A stretch of DNA of 64,000 bases. It comes from Sulfurimonas gotlandica GD1. GTDB taxonomy: Bacteria; Campylobacterota; Campylobacteria; Campylobacterales; Sulfurimonadaceae. Both the position numbers and the translations under genes were made by a program. The notes below the pieces were generated by a model. It was given only the letters and a program-made list of their open reading frames with translations, searched no databases and was not told the origin of the DNA. Below, one piece after another: positions 31,480 to 41,700 of this stretch (position 1 is the stretch's first letter; every line of letters begins with the position of its first letter). The DNA lies in assembly GCF_000242915.1 (NCBI RefSeq), contig NZ_AFRZ01000001.1, positions 2,232,001 to 2,296,000 of the forward strand, read 5' to 3'.

Positions 31480-32877
31480 ATGGCTTTTGTAGAATCATTC
31501 GGAGCAGCCCAAGTTGTTACCGGTTCATGTCATTTACTTACATTAGAAGATGGAAAAAAAATACTTATAGATTGTGGAATGTTTCAAGGTGAACTTGAAG
31601 AAAAAAATGCAGAATCATTTGGTTTTAATCCAAAAGATATTAGCTATCTAATTCTTACCCATGCTCATCTAGATCATGTAGGGCGTGCGCCACTTTTATA
31701 TAAAAGTGGTTTTAGGGGAGAGATTATTTCTACCCGTTCTACATTGGGTCTTGCTAGTGTAATATTACTAGACAGTGCGCATCTGATGAAAGAGAATTAC
31801 TATCACCGTTTTAAAAAAGCACAAAGATGCGGTGAAGAAAACAAGCTTTTACAGCCTCTTTATACCTCTCTGGATGTTGAATCACTTCTTACATTACAAA
31901 AGTCTTTTATGAAATACGAAGAACCTCTAGTCCTAGATGATAATCTCAGTGTTACTTTTCATAATGCTGGTCATATTTTAGGTTCAGCTTTTGTAGAAAT
32001 AAGCTTTTTAGAGAGTGGTATGCAAAAGACTATTGTATTTAGTGGAGATCTTGGTAACAAAAATGACTTTCTTCTTCCTAAATTGGTTGACGGTAATGTC
32101 GCAGATGCTTTATATATAGAGTCAACTTATGGCGACAGAGAACATAAAAATATGGATGATTCTATTTCTGAGCTCAAAAAGATAGTCATAGAGACTCTCA
32201 AAAATGATGGAAATGTATTGATACCATCATTTGCTGTTGATAGAACTCAAGAACTGCTATGTATTTTTAAGCAAATGAGCATAGATGGTGAACTACCTAA
32301 ATGTAGGATTTTTTTAGATAGTCCTATGGCAATCCGTGCAACAAGGCTTTACAATAAACATGTAGATGAGCTAAGTCAAGGTTGCCAAGATTTTATGCAA
32401 GAGAGCGGCTCTATTTTTGATTTTGCCAATTTAGAATATATTCAAACCCCAGATGAGTCTAAAAAAATAAATGAAATTGCCAGCGGTGCAATCATAATAG
32501 CCGGAGCCGGTATGTGTAGTGGTGGCCGTATTTTGCATCACTTTAAACATCGTTTATGGAATGATAAAAATGCTGTAATATTTGTTGGTTTTCAGGCAAA
32601 AGATACACTCGGTAGAAAAATTGTCGAAGGTGCAGAGTTTATTGAACTTTATAATGAAAAAATTATAATAAATGCAAGCATACATACTGTCAACGGTTTC
32701 TCAGCCCACGGGGATCAAAAGCAGATGATAGAGTGGATGAACTCTTTTGAGAGAGTAGATAATATTTATATTGTCCACGGAGAAGAGAATCAACAGGTAA
32801 TATTTAAAGAAGAAATTTTAAAACAACTTGAGAAAAAAGCTCATATTGTTAAAGATAAGGAGCATATATATGTCTAA
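31480..32877 (+). CDS. beta-CASP metallo-beta-lactamase-fold RNase-like protein
   Basis: The 465-residue protein has the metal motif THAHLDHVG (H61, H63, D65, H66), a later GHILGSAF histidine, SGDLGN, and the beta-CASP motifs AGAGMCSGGRILHHFKHRLW, GFQAKDTLGRKI and NGFSAHGDQKQM. These are the marks of archaeal and bacterial CPSF-like nucleases that act on RNA. It has no RNase J-type C-terminal domain. It overlaps the downstream YceI gene by 8 bp. Confidence 0.88.
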   Translation: MAFVESFGAAQVVTGSCHLLTLEDGKKILIDCGMFQGELEEKNAESFGFNPKDISYLILTHAHLDHVGRAPLLYKSGFRGEIISTRSTLGLASVILLDSAHLMKENYYHRFKKAQRCGEENKLLQPLYTSLDVESLLTLQKSFMKYEEPLVLDDNLSVTFHNAGHILGSAFVEISFLESGMQKTIVFSGDLGNKNDFLLPKLVDGNVADALYIESTYGDREHKNMDDSISELKKIVIETLKNDGNVLIPSFAVDRTQELLCIFKQMSIDGELPKCRIFLDSPMAIRATRLYNKHVDELSQGCQDFMQESGSIFDFANLEYIQTPDESKKINEIASGAIIIAGAGMCSGGRILHHFKHRLWNDKNAVIFVGFQAKDTLGRKIVEGAEFIELYNEKIIINASIHTVNGFSAHGDQKQMIEWMNSFERVDNIYIVHGEENQQVIFKEEILKQLEKKAHIVKDKEHIYV

Positions 32878-33388
32878 AATATTGTTTATACTCATATTGT
32901 CACTTAGTGCAATCGCCGATACTTTTATCGTACAGAGTGATAGCTCAAATATAAATTTTTCCGTTGATAAATTTCTTTTTATAAGCGTAGATGGAAAGTT
33001 TAGTAAGTTTAAAGGCAAAATTACCATTGATAATAATATGGTTACTTCTATAGATGGAATTGTAGATATAAAGTCGGTGGACACTGATAACGAAAAAAGG
33101 GATGAAGATTTAAAAGGAGAAGGCTACTTTAACGTCACACAACATCAATATATTTATTTTAAAGCTATAGCTGTTGATGATAAAGAACTAGAAGCTGCAA
33201 TAACTATAAAGGGAATTACTAAAAAAATAAGATTTAATATAGATGAAATAAAATCTACAGGAACTAAATTAACATTAAAAATATCTTCAGTGGTAAATAG
33301 AGAAGACTTCATGTTAAATGGTTCTTTTAGTTCTGTAATTGCAAATGATGTAAAAGTAAGTGCTACATTACAGGCTTATCTTCAATAA
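32870..33388 (+). CDS. YceI-family periplasmic protein
   Basis: I place the start at 32870, where AAGGAG is spaced correctly and a signal peptide follows (MSKILFILILSLSAIADT); a longer frame from 32828 has no such support. The protein then has about 172 residues. It shows the YceI lipocalin-like pattern: SSNINFSVDKFLFISVDGKFSKFKGKI, VDIKSVDTDNEKRDEDLKGEGYFNV, then KGITKKIRFNI. Members bind isoprenoid-type lipids in the periplasm. It overlaps the upstream RNase-like gene. Confidence 0.85.
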   Translation: MSKILFILILSLSAIADTFIVQSDSSNINFSVDKFLFISVDGKFSKFKGKITIDNNMVTSIDGIVDIKSVDTDNEKRDEDLKGEGYFNVTQHQYIYFKAIAVDDKELEAAITIKGITKKIRFNIDEIKSTGTKLTLKISSVVNREDFMLNGSFSSVIANDVKVSATLQAYLQ

Positions 33389-33393
33389 ATTTC

Positions 33394-33413
33394 TCGTTAA
33401 CCTTCGTTAACCT
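33394..33413 (+). promoter_or_regulatory. tandem TCGTTAACCT boxes, candidate response-regulator site
   Basis: Two perfect copies of TCGTTAACCT lie head to tail (33394-33403 and 33404-33413), about 70 bp before the start at 33482. Similar boxes precede the second two-component locus at 42876-42918. The 10-bp phasing fits an OmpR-type dimer on one face of DNA. Confidence 0.55.
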
Positions 33414-33481
33414 TAGGTTTTACCTTAATTAATCCAATACAGTTAAGCTTTTAGTAGATTAAATTTTACTAGGAGTTTATT

Positions 33482-34126
33482 ATGAGTATCAGCAGTATAA
33501 ATAGTACGGTAAGTGGATTATCTCAATCAATGCAAATGCAACAAAGACCTGAACCGCCTTTAAAAGATCAAGTCGATGGAATGACTGCAGATCAAAAAGA
33601 AGAGTTTGATAGTAAAATATCTTCTTTTTCAAAAGAGCAGATGATGTACTTTATGAGTCTAATGAAGACAAATGAGAGTGAAATATCTGCAATGTCTCAA
33701 GATGAGGCAACATCGGCTATATTTGAGATTATGGATGAAGCCGGAAGTATTGAGAGTTTGAGTGAAGTTGAAGGTATATCTGTATTGGATATATTAGAAG
33801 ATGTTGGTCGTTCAGGACCTCCAGGTGGAATGAGACCACCTCCGCCACCAAGTGAAGAGTTACAAGATCCGTTGGCTAGTTTGACTGAAGAGAGTCTTAG
33901 TGAGTTTTTGGAGATGCTTCAATCTATGACGATTGAACAAAAGCAAGAGTTCGGTTTTTCTATGATGGAAGCAAAAGAGGAACTAGCTGGACTAGATGAA
34001 GAGTCTGCATCTGAGATGTTACTAGCATTGCTAGAAGATGCTAAAACATCTACTACAAACTCTTCAACCCAAAATGCTATGTCAAACTTCACACGCGGTG
34101 GTAGTTTTCTTGATATTTATTCATAA
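33482..34126 (+). CDS. Met- and Glu-rich small protein upstream of a two-component system
   Basis: The family is not recognised. The 214-residue acidic protein is predicted to be mostly helical, has no signal peptide and begins SISSINSTVSGLSQSM. It contains a proline stretch GPPGGMRPPPPPSEE near residue 115-130. Two similar helical segments (about 30-70 and 135-180: MTADQKEEFDSKISSFSKEQMM and MTIEQKQEFGFSMMEAKEELA) suggest an internal duplication. It has a good AGGAG site and lies 36 bp before the response regulator. It is probably the first gene of that operon and perhaps its target or modulator. Confidence 0.7.
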   Translation: MSISSINSTVSGLSQSMQMQQRPEPPLKDQVDGMTADQKEEFDSKISSFSKEQMMYFMSLMKTNESEISAMSQDEATSAIFEIMDEAGSIESLSEVEGISVLDILEDVGRSGPPGGMRPPPPPSEELQDPLASLTEESLSEFLEMLQSMTIEQKQEFGFSMMEAKEELAGLDEESASEMLLALLEDAKTSTTNSSTQNAMSNFTRGGSFLDIYS

Positions 34127-34162
34127 AGTAGATAGACTACATCAAAAGAAATTGAGGTAGTG

Positions 34163-34831
34163 ATGATAGATGTATTAGTCATAGAAGATGATAAAGAGAT
34201 AATAGATATCTTAAGTGAATACCTGCCTAAGTATGGCATGAAAGTCATAGGATATACAAACCCTTTATCAGCGTTAGAGTCTTTTAAAATAGATAACTAT
34301 GATATTGTGATTCTTGATCTCTCACTACCTGATATGGATGGCTTGGAAGTCTGTAAAATCATATCTCAAAAGTATAATATTCCTATTATCATATCAACTG
34401 CAAGAAGTGATGTCAGTGACAGAGTAAAAGGTTTAGAATTAGGTGCTGATGATTATCTTCCTAAGCCATACGATATAAGAGAACTTGTAGCTAGAATACA
34501 GAGTCTGCTTAGACGAGTAAAAGGTCTAAAAGCAAATCCCCAGAGTAGTTTCTCTATTAACGAAGAAAATATGACAATATCTAAGGATGCTGAAGCTCTT
34601 GATATGACTTTAGCAGAGTATGAAATACTAAAACTCTTTTTAGACAAAAAACAGATGGTGCTATCACGTGAATATATTGCAAACAATGTAAACTCTGTTC
34701 GCTGGGAGTCTACAGATAAAAGCATAGATGTAATCATAAGCAGAATCAGACATAAGATAAAAGACAGTACGAAACAGCCTAAATATATTAAGTCTATTCG
34801 CGGTGCCGGATATAAGTTTATAGGTGAGTAG
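34163..34831 (+). CDS. OmpR-family response regulator (system 1)
   Basis: The receiver has the acidic pair E8/D9-D10, the phosphoacceptor D52 (IVILDLSLPDMDG), the conserved Thr/Ser (STARSD) and KPYD lysine. The C-terminal winged helix contains LSREYIANNV and a GAGYKFIG wing. I use the ATG at 34163, which follows GAGG; an in-frame GTG lies at 34160. The gene is directly followed by its kinase with no gap. It is a close paralogue of the regulator at 43522. Confidence 0.95.
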   Translation: MIDVLVIEDDKEIIDILSEYLPKYGMKVIGYTNPLSALESFKIDNYDIVILDLSLPDMDGLEVCKIISQKYNIPIIISTARSDVSDRVKGLELGADDYLPKPYDIRELVARIQSLLRRVKGLKANPQSSFSINEENMTISKDAEALDMTLAEYEILKLFLDKKQMVLSREYIANNVNSVRWESTDKSIDVIISRIRHKIKDSTKQPKYIKSIRGAGYKFIGE

Positions 34832-36109
34832 ATGCTAAATCGACACTCAATACTTTTTAAATTAAATATTATATTTATAATAACAATCATATCTGTAACT
34901 GTTATTTTTTTAATGCTTGATGGATTTATTCATAAAAGAAGTAATTTTGATTTGGGTTTTCATCTAAGACATATAGATAGAAATCTACATCGAGATGGTG
35001 AGATAGAAATAAAAAACCTTATACTACCGCAAACTTTAGAAATTGTAGAAGATATGAGTATAGTTACTAAGGCAAAACCTATTGAAAAAAGAGATTTTTT
35101 TAAACAACCCCCAAAAGTACCGTTTATAAAAGAGCATGGAAAACCGCCGCCACCATTTTTTAAAAGAGAACATAGTTTTGATTTGCTTAGATATAAAGAT
35201 ACTATTTATGTACATATAAAAGAGAAAAATTTTGAACTTCTCTTAAGGTATCATGAACAAGAGTATAAGCAAATAGTTCTATTTATAAGAGTAGCTTACT
35301 TTGTTTTTTTAGGTATTTTAATTATAGTTTATTATATGATACGAAAAAATATTCAAAGTCTAAAAACTCTGCAAAATAGTTTAAAAGACTATGAAAACGG
35401 TGTTGTAGATGCTACAAAAGTATTAGATGGAAAAGATGAAATAGCCCTCGTTTCAAAGCAGTTTTATAAGGTTGCTTCAAAACTAGAAGCCGTAAATGAG
35501 TCGAGAAAACTTTTTCTTAGAAACATGATGCATGAGTTGAAAACACCTCTAACAAAAAGTAAGTTATATCTGGGATTTATGGAAGAGTCCAAGATAAAAG
35601 ACGGCTTGGAATTATCTTTAAACAAACTCGAACTTCTTATAGATGATATGGCAAATATTGAAAAAATCACGACCGATAATGTAGATATAGATAAAAAAGA
35701 TTTTAGAGCAATTGATATTATTGATAATGCCATGGATATGCTTTTTATAAATAAAAACGGGGTGATTATTAAAGATGAGTCAACTATGGTTATGTCTGTT
35801 GACTTTAAACTATTTAGCATTGTCTTAAAGAACCTCATAGATAATGGTATAAAGTATTCTGCAGATGGCATGGTTTTTGTAGAGTGTAAAGATGAAAAGA
35901 TATATGTAAGTTCAAGAGGGGAGAGGTTGGAATATAACTTTGTCAACTATCTTGAGCCATTTTTTAAGGGTGACTTGAATGAGATAAACCAAAGAGGGTT
36001 TGGTTTAGGACTCTATATAGTGAATGAAATCCTTCTTAAACATAGATTTGAGTTCCTATATGAACACAAAAACGATAAAAATATCTTCATTATAGATACA
36101 ACTGCATAA
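34832..36109 (+). CDS. sensor histidine kinase, ArsS-like (system 1)
   Basis: The 425-residue kinase has two membrane spans (about 10-32 and 150-170) enclosing a periplasmic sensor with a Pro/His/Lys-rich stretch (FKQPPKVPFIKEHGKPPPPFF). A HAMP-like linker follows, then the H-box RNMMHELKTPLTK (H234), the N-box LKNLIDNGIKYS and the G-box GFGLGLYIVNEIL. The usual DxGxG motif is degenerate, as in Helicobacter ArsS-type kinases. The stimulus is unknown. Confidence 0.92.
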   Translation: MLNRHSILFKLNIIFIITIISVTVIFLMLDGFIHKRSNFDLGFHLRHIDRNLHRDGEIEIKNLILPQTLEIVEDMSIVTKAKPIEKRDFFKQPPKVPFIKEHGKPPPPFFKREHSFDLLRYKDTIYVHIKEKNFELLLRYHEQEYKQIVLFIRVAYFVFLGILIIVYYMIRKNIQSLKTLQNSLKDYENGVVDATKVLDGKDEIALVSKQFYKVASKLEAVNESRKLFLRNMMHELKTPLTKSKLYLGFMEESKIKDGLELSLNKLELLIDDMANIEKITTDNVDIDKKDFRAIDIIDNAMDMLFINKNGVIIKDESTMVMSVDFKLFSIVLKNLIDNGIKYSADGMVFVECKDEKIYVSSRGERLEYNFVNYLEPFFKGDLNEINQRGFGLGLYIVNEILLKHRFEFLYEHKNDKNIFIIDTTA

Positions 36110-36174
36110 AACACTTTTTGATTTAATACACTTTATTTACACTATTTTAAGTTTGATAGTTATACAATTCTATA

Positions 36175-36195
36175 AATGACCGACGGTCAGTCATT
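36175..36195 (+). promoter_or_regulatory. TetR-type palindromic operator
   Basis: The core TGACCGACGGTCA (36178-36190) is a perfect 13-bp palindrome around its central base, and outer AATGAC/GTCATT arms extend it to 21 bp. It overlaps or follows TATACA/TATAAA -10 candidates (36161-36176) and lies 20 bp before the TetR gene. This suggests autorepression of the TetR-efflux operon. Confidence 0.7.
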
Positions 36196-36214
36196 TTAAG
36201 TAAAGGAAAATAAT

Positions 36215-36811
36215 ATGGCAATTATTGTAGACAAAGTACAAAAAAGAAAAGATATAGCACTGGCTTGTAAAGAGATTTTTTTTCAAAATGGTATTAATGA
36301 TCTTACTGTCTCTCAAGTGGCAAAAACTGCAGGGGTAGGTAAGGGAACTATATATGATTACTTTAAAAATAAAGAAGATATCGTTTTTGAGATTGTAAAT
36401 ATTTTAATGCAAGAGCATAATGAAACGATGCATAAGAAGTTAAAAAGTGAATCTACTACAAGAGAGAAAATAAAAGTCTTTGCAAGTATATTTTATGATG
36501 ATAATGAAAAAGAATTAAGACAACTATATAAAGAATTTATCTCTATATCTTTAACAAATCCGGATAAAGAGATGGTTGACTTTCAAACAGCTCATACTAA
36601 TCACTACTACAACTGGTTCGTAGAAATATTAAATGAAGGTATAGAGAAGGGCGAGATAATAGATGGTTCACAAGAGTTTGCAAGAGGGCTTTTTGTGATG
36701 GCTAAAGGTATGTTTATATCTAGCTCTGTTACAAATACTATTGATGATTTAAAATCAGAGATAGATAAGTTTACGGATGCACTATTTAATCTTATAGAGG
36801 TAAAAAAATGA
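36215..36811 (+). CDS. TetR-family repressor of the RND efflux operon
   Basis: The 198-residue protein has a TetR helix-turn-helix in residues about 10-55 (ACKEIFFQNGINDLTVSQVAKTAGVGKGTIYDYFKNKEDI), and the rest is a helical ligand-binding domain. It overlaps the start of the TolC-like gene by 4 bp, so it is co-translated with the pump. The palindrome just upstream is its likely operator. The ligand is unknown. Confidence 0.9.
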   Translation: MAIIVDKVQKRKDIALACKEIFFQNGINDLTVSQVAKTAGVGKGTIYDYFKNKEDIVFEIVNILMQEHNETMHKKLKSESTTREKIKVFASIFYDDNEKELRQLYKEFISISLTNPDKEMVDFQTAHTNHYYNWFVEILNEGIEKGEIIDGSQEFARGLFVMAKGMFISSSVTNTIDDLKSEIDKFTDALFNLIEVKK

Positions 36812-38034
36812 ATAAACTAATCCTTTTAATTATCCCTGCTTTTATATATGCAGAGAGTCTTAAGTCACTGCTTGATTACGCAACAGAGAATAGTGACTTG
36901 GTAGTTTCAAAGACTCTTACTCAAAAAGCAAAAGCGTCAGAAGTAGAATCTCGTGAGAGTGCTTACTTTCCAACAATAGATGCTGGTGCTTTTTATCAGT
37001 CTCTTGATGAAAAAACACCTATGCAAGCCGGTGATGTATATAGTGGGTTTGCAAAAGTATCTTTTGATATTTATGACGGTGGTAAAAAATCTTCACAGCT
37101 TTCTCAAACTGAGAACGAGTACAAGGCAAGCAGTTTTGATTCAGAGTCAACAAAAAAGAGTCTAAGCCTACAGATAGTTCAAGACTTCTTTAACATCAAA
37201 AGTCTAAAAGCATCTTTAGCATCTAGAGAAGAGGCAAGAAAGTCTCTACTAGAGCAACTAACTCGCATGCAAAGATTTTATGCAGCTAAAGTTGCAACAA
37301 GCGATGATGTAGATAGACTCCAAGCAGCTTACGATACAAACATATATGAGATGGAATCTATAAAATTTCAAATAGTATCTGCAAAGAAATCACTGGAGTT
37401 AAAGGTAGGAAAGAACATTGAAACTCTTGATGATTCAAAGTTTAGAGAGTTTTCAAAACAGACAAAAGAACTGATAGACAGTGTTAAATCTCTTATGGCT
37501 AAAAAAGATGCACTCGTAGATGGTGCTGAGTCGGTGGACAGTGCCTACTACCCGCAACTAAAAATAGAAGATACATTTAGTGTTTACGGTTATGAACGTT
37601 CAGATGCTCTGCATCCAGAAGGTGTGGACAATCAAAACAAACTACTACTTTCTTTAAACATGAGAATCTTTGATTATGGGACTGTAGCTAAGAGTAAACA
37701 GGCGTTAATAATTAATTCACAAGCTTTAAATACTCAAGTATCGTATTTTAAAAAAGAGCAGGCTATGCGTTATGACTTAGCACTCTCTGCTATAGAGACA
37801 AGTAACATAAAAATAAAAAGTGCCAAGAGTGCTTTAGTCTCAGCAACAAGTGCGTTTAAGACAATCAGCAAAAAGTATGATGCAGGAATTGTTGACAATA
37901 TAGTCTATTTAGATGCGCTGAGCTCTCAGACAGAGGCTAAAGCACTTTATGAGACATCGATGAATGACTTGGAAATCGCATATGCAGCGTATTACTACTA
38001 CGCAGGAAAAAAAATAGAGGAGTTTTTAAAATGA
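36808..38034 (+). CDS. TolC-family outer-membrane efflux protein
   Basis: The 408-residue protein has a short signal peptide (MNKLILLIIPAFIYA) and TolC-type helical repeats with a tail such as KYDAGIVDNIVYLDALSSQTEAKALYETSMNDLEIAYAAYYYYAGK. It provides the outer-membrane exit of the RND pump encoded by the next two genes. It overlaps both neighbours by 4 bp. Confidence 0.92.
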   Translation: MNKLILLIIPAFIYAESLKSLLDYATENSDLVVSKTLTQKAKASEVESRESAYFPTIDAGAFYQSLDEKTPMQAGDVYSGFAKVSFDIYDGGKKSSQLSQTENEYKASSFDSESTKKSLSLQIVQDFFNIKSLKASLASREEARKSLLEQLTRMQRFYAAKVATSDDVDRLQAAYDTNIYEMESIKFQIVSAKKSLELKVGKNIETLDDSKFREFSKQTKELIDSVKSLMAKKDALVDGAESVDSAYYPQLKIEDTFSVYGYERSDALHPEGVDNQNKLLLSLNMRIFDYGTVAKSKQALIINSQALNTQVSYFKKEQAMRYDLALSAIETSNIKIKSAKSALVSATSAFKTISKKYDAGIVDNIVYLDALSSQTEAKALYETSMNDLEIAYAAYYYYAGKKIEEFLK

Positions 38035-38783
38035 AGAAAATAATTTTAGTCACTTTAGCTTTAGTAGCTAGCCTAAGCGCACAAGAGATATACGCAACAT
38101 TTAATATAGAAGCTGACAAAAGTGCAAATCTTGCCTTTTACTCTAGTGGAATCATAGATAAAGTATATGTAGATGTAGCCAGTAGTGTGAAAAAGGGTGA
38201 CAAGTTAGTAGAACTTCAAAATGATGACTTAAAAGCATCTCTAAAGATTGCAACAGCATCACTATCTGAAGCAGAAGTTACTTTGAAGTTTGCTAAGAAA
38301 GACTATGACAGACAGCTTCTTATCAAAGACCTGATAGATGAAGCAAAGTTTGACCAGTATGAGCTTGTATATGAAAGATCAAAAGTAGCAGTAGCATCTG
38401 CAAAAGCAAACTTGGCTTATCAGCAGTCGCTTTTAGACAGAAGTATTATCTTGGCTCCATTTGACGGGATTATCTTTGAGAAGAGTGTTGAGGTGGGAGA
38501 TGTTGTAAGCGGGATGATGCTTCGTACTATTTTTAAAATACAGAGCCAGTCAAAAAGAAAATTGGTTTTTGAGTTTGATCAAAAGTACTGGAAGAGTGTA
38601 AAAGTTGGAGATAGTGTTAAGTACACAGTTAATGGTGATAAGGATAGTTACACAGGTAAGATATCTAAACTATATCCACATGCTAACAGTGATAACAGAA
38701 AGATAAAAGCAGAAGTTGTCGCTAATGGTTTTATAGTTGGTCTTTTTGGTGAAGGGTATATCATAGTACCTGATGAAAAGTAG
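38031..38783 (+). CDS. RND efflux membrane-fusion protein (short form)
   Basis: The 250-residue adaptor has a signal peptide (MKKIILVTLALVASLSAQ), a lipoyl-like segment SSGIIDKVYVDVASSVKKGDKLVELQNDDLK, a short coiled coil (about 75-125), and DRSIILAPFDGIIFEKSVEVGDVVSG. It is shorter than most RND adaptors because the C-terminal membrane-proximal domain is reduced. It couples the RND pump to the TolC-like duct. Confidence 0.9.
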   Translation: MKKIILVTLALVASLSAQEIYATFNIEADKSANLAFYSSGIIDKVYVDVASSVKKGDKLVELQNDDLKASLKIATASLSEAEVTLKFAKKDYDRQLLIKDLIDEAKFDQYELVYERSKVAVASAKANLAYQQSLLDRSIILAPFDGIIFEKSVEVGDVVSGMMLRTIFKIQSQSKRKLVFEFDQKYWKSVKVGDSVKYTVNGDKDSYTGKISKLYPHANSDNRKIKAEVVANGFIVGLFGEGYIIVPDEK

Positions 38784-38789
38784 TCTTAG

Positions 38790-41700
38790 ATGTATAAGTT
38801 TTCCATAAATAGACCTATAACAACATTGATGTATGTTGTTGCATTGATAATCTTTGGATTGATGAGCTTTAAGTCTATGCCATCAGCATTATTTCCTAAT
38901 ATTGACTTTCCGATGGTTACGATTAAAACAGTTTATCCTGGAGCAGAAGCTAGTACTATTGAGTCCCAGGTAACTGACAAGATAGAAGAAGCAGTTTCAA
39001 GAATCGGCGGTATTGATAACATCATATCTACTAGTAGTGAGGGTGTGAGTGTTGTAACTGTAAAGTTTTTTTTAGAGCGTGATATAGATGAAGCGACAAA
39101 TGATGTAAGAGATAAAGTCTCTGCAGTTATCATGCCTCGTGATGCAAAGACACCTCTTGTAAGTAAGCTCGATATTGGTGGAGCTTCTATAATCAACATC
39201 TTCTTAACTGCAAAAAATGAGACTATTCAAAATCTTATGCTTTTTGCAGATGAGAAGGTAAAACCAAAAATACAAAAGATAAATGGTGTAGGTGCCGTAA
39301 ATATCATCGGATACAAAGATAGAGAGATAAAGATATATCCAAACCCGAGACTTTTAAATAAGTTTGGCATCACAGTTCGTGAGTTAAATGAGATAGTCGC
39401 AAAAGAGAATGTAAAAATCGGTGGCGGTAAGTTAATAACCAATACTCAAGAGTTTATACTAAAAACCAAAGCAGATGCGCTGAGTGTACAAGAGCTTGAA
39501 AATATAAAAATAAAAGACGACATTAAACTAAAAGATATAGCAACAGTGACAGATGCCTTAAGTGATGCAAAAAGTTACGCTTCATATAATGGTGAAGAAG
39601 GCGTTATGCTAGAGGTTCAAAAAATCTCAGGAACTAATACTATAGATATTGTTAAAAATGTTAAAAAGGTGGTTCCCCAACTTCAGGGTTATGCAAAAGA
39701 TAATTATGAAGTAAAAATCTTAAATGACACTACACCATTTATCATACACTCGCTAGAAGATGTTGAGTTTGACCTTATCTATGGAGCATTTTTAGCGGCT
39801 ATTATTGTTTTAATATTTTTAAGAAACATGACAATTACTCTTGTTTCTGCACTATCTATTCCTGCATCTATCATGGGTACATTTGCTCTTATGGATTATA
39901 TGGGATTTGATTTAAACAGGATGACTCTTATCGGTCTTACTTTGGCTATTGGTATTATCATCGATGATGCTATTGTTGTCATCGAGAACATCTACAAAAA
40001 GATGGAAGAGGGTATGGGTAAGTTTGAAGCATCTGTAGAAGGTACAAAAGAGATGGCTTTTACTATCCTTGCAATTTCTGCGATGCTATTGGCTGTTTTT
40101 ATTCCTGTTTCATTTATGAGTGGAATTGTTGGAAAGTTCTTTGAATCATTTGCTATGACAGTTGGTTTCGCGATTATTATCTCATATACTATTGCACTTA
40201 GTTTTATTCCAAGTATTAGTGCCAGAGTTTTACATAAGGGTGAGAGCAAGTTCTATGACAAGACAGAGCCTATTTTTAAGGCGTTAGAAAGAGGTTATGA
40301 GAAGATACTAAAACTTGTACTAAGATTTAAAGTCTCAACTCTTATCTTAGTATTTGTAATCTTCTTCGCATCTCTTAGTCTATTTCCAAAGATCGGTATG
40401 GATTTTATCCCTAAAGAGGATAAGTCAGAGATAGAGATAAAGATAAAAGCAGATTCTGGCATCTCACTCCAAGAGATGATTAGAAAGTCTAAAGAAGTTG
40501 AGGACCTTATACGAGCAGATGAGAATGTTGTCTACACAACTTTGACTATCGGCTATAACACGGCACAAGAGAAACACAAGGCTCTTATGTATGTAAAACT
40601 AATAGAAAAAGATGAAAGAGAGTTAAATCAAGAAGAAGTTACTCAAAGTCTTAGAGCCAAGATGAAGCCATTTGCTAAAGATATGTTTATAACAGCCGCA
40701 GCTATTCCAAATATCAAAGGTGCCGGTGTATCTGTACCTTATCAGATAGTTCTAAAGTCAGACTCATTTGAGGACTTGCAAGTTGCAAAAGATAGACTAA
40801 TAGAGCATATGAAAAAGAAAGAGGGTTTTGTTGATATAGATACAAATTTAGATGATGCAAAACCACAAATAGATATAAATATTTTAAGACAAAATGCAAA
40901 TAGACTTGGCATCTCTGCATCTCAGATTGCAGAAGCTATCTCAACTGCATTTTCAAGTGATTTGGAGATATCATACTTTGAAGAAAACGGTAAGCAGTAC
41001 AATATTACTCTACGTTTTGATGATGAAAACAGAATAAGCATAGATGATATCAAAAAGATTCAGCTCCGTGCCCAAAATGGTCAGTTTATTTATCTTGATG
41101 GTCTTGTTACTTTTACACATAGTAAAGCACTATCTTCAATAAACCACTTTGATAGACAGAGACAGGTAACTATTTTCTCAGATTTGTTTGGGCTTGACCT
41201 TGGTGGAGCAGTTGCATATACAAGAGAGTCTATTGATTCCCTTATGCCAGAAGGTGTTACTTATAGATTTACCGGTTTTGCTGAAGAGATGGAAAAAACA
41301 GGTAAAGCTTTTGGTGTGGCGATTGGTCTATCTGTAATACTTATGTTTATCATTCTAGCGGTTCTTTATGAGTCACTCATTCAGCCGATAATTATTATGA
41401 TGGCGCTGCCTCTTAGTATCATAGGTGTTATGCTAGCTCTTTATGCATCTGGGTTGCAGTTTAGTCTATTTGTAATGATAGGGTTTATGCTTCTGATGGG
41501 TATGGTTGGTAAAAATGCCGTGCTTCTTGTTGACTTTGCGAACAACGCAGTAGAAAGCGGTAAAGACGCAGACTCTGCACTTATAGAAGCAGGGGAGAAA
41601 AGACTTAGACCGATTTTGATGACTACTATTGCCATGGTATTTGCTATGTTGCCACTGGCAATAGGTGATGGACTAGGTAGTGAGACAAAAGCACCGATGG

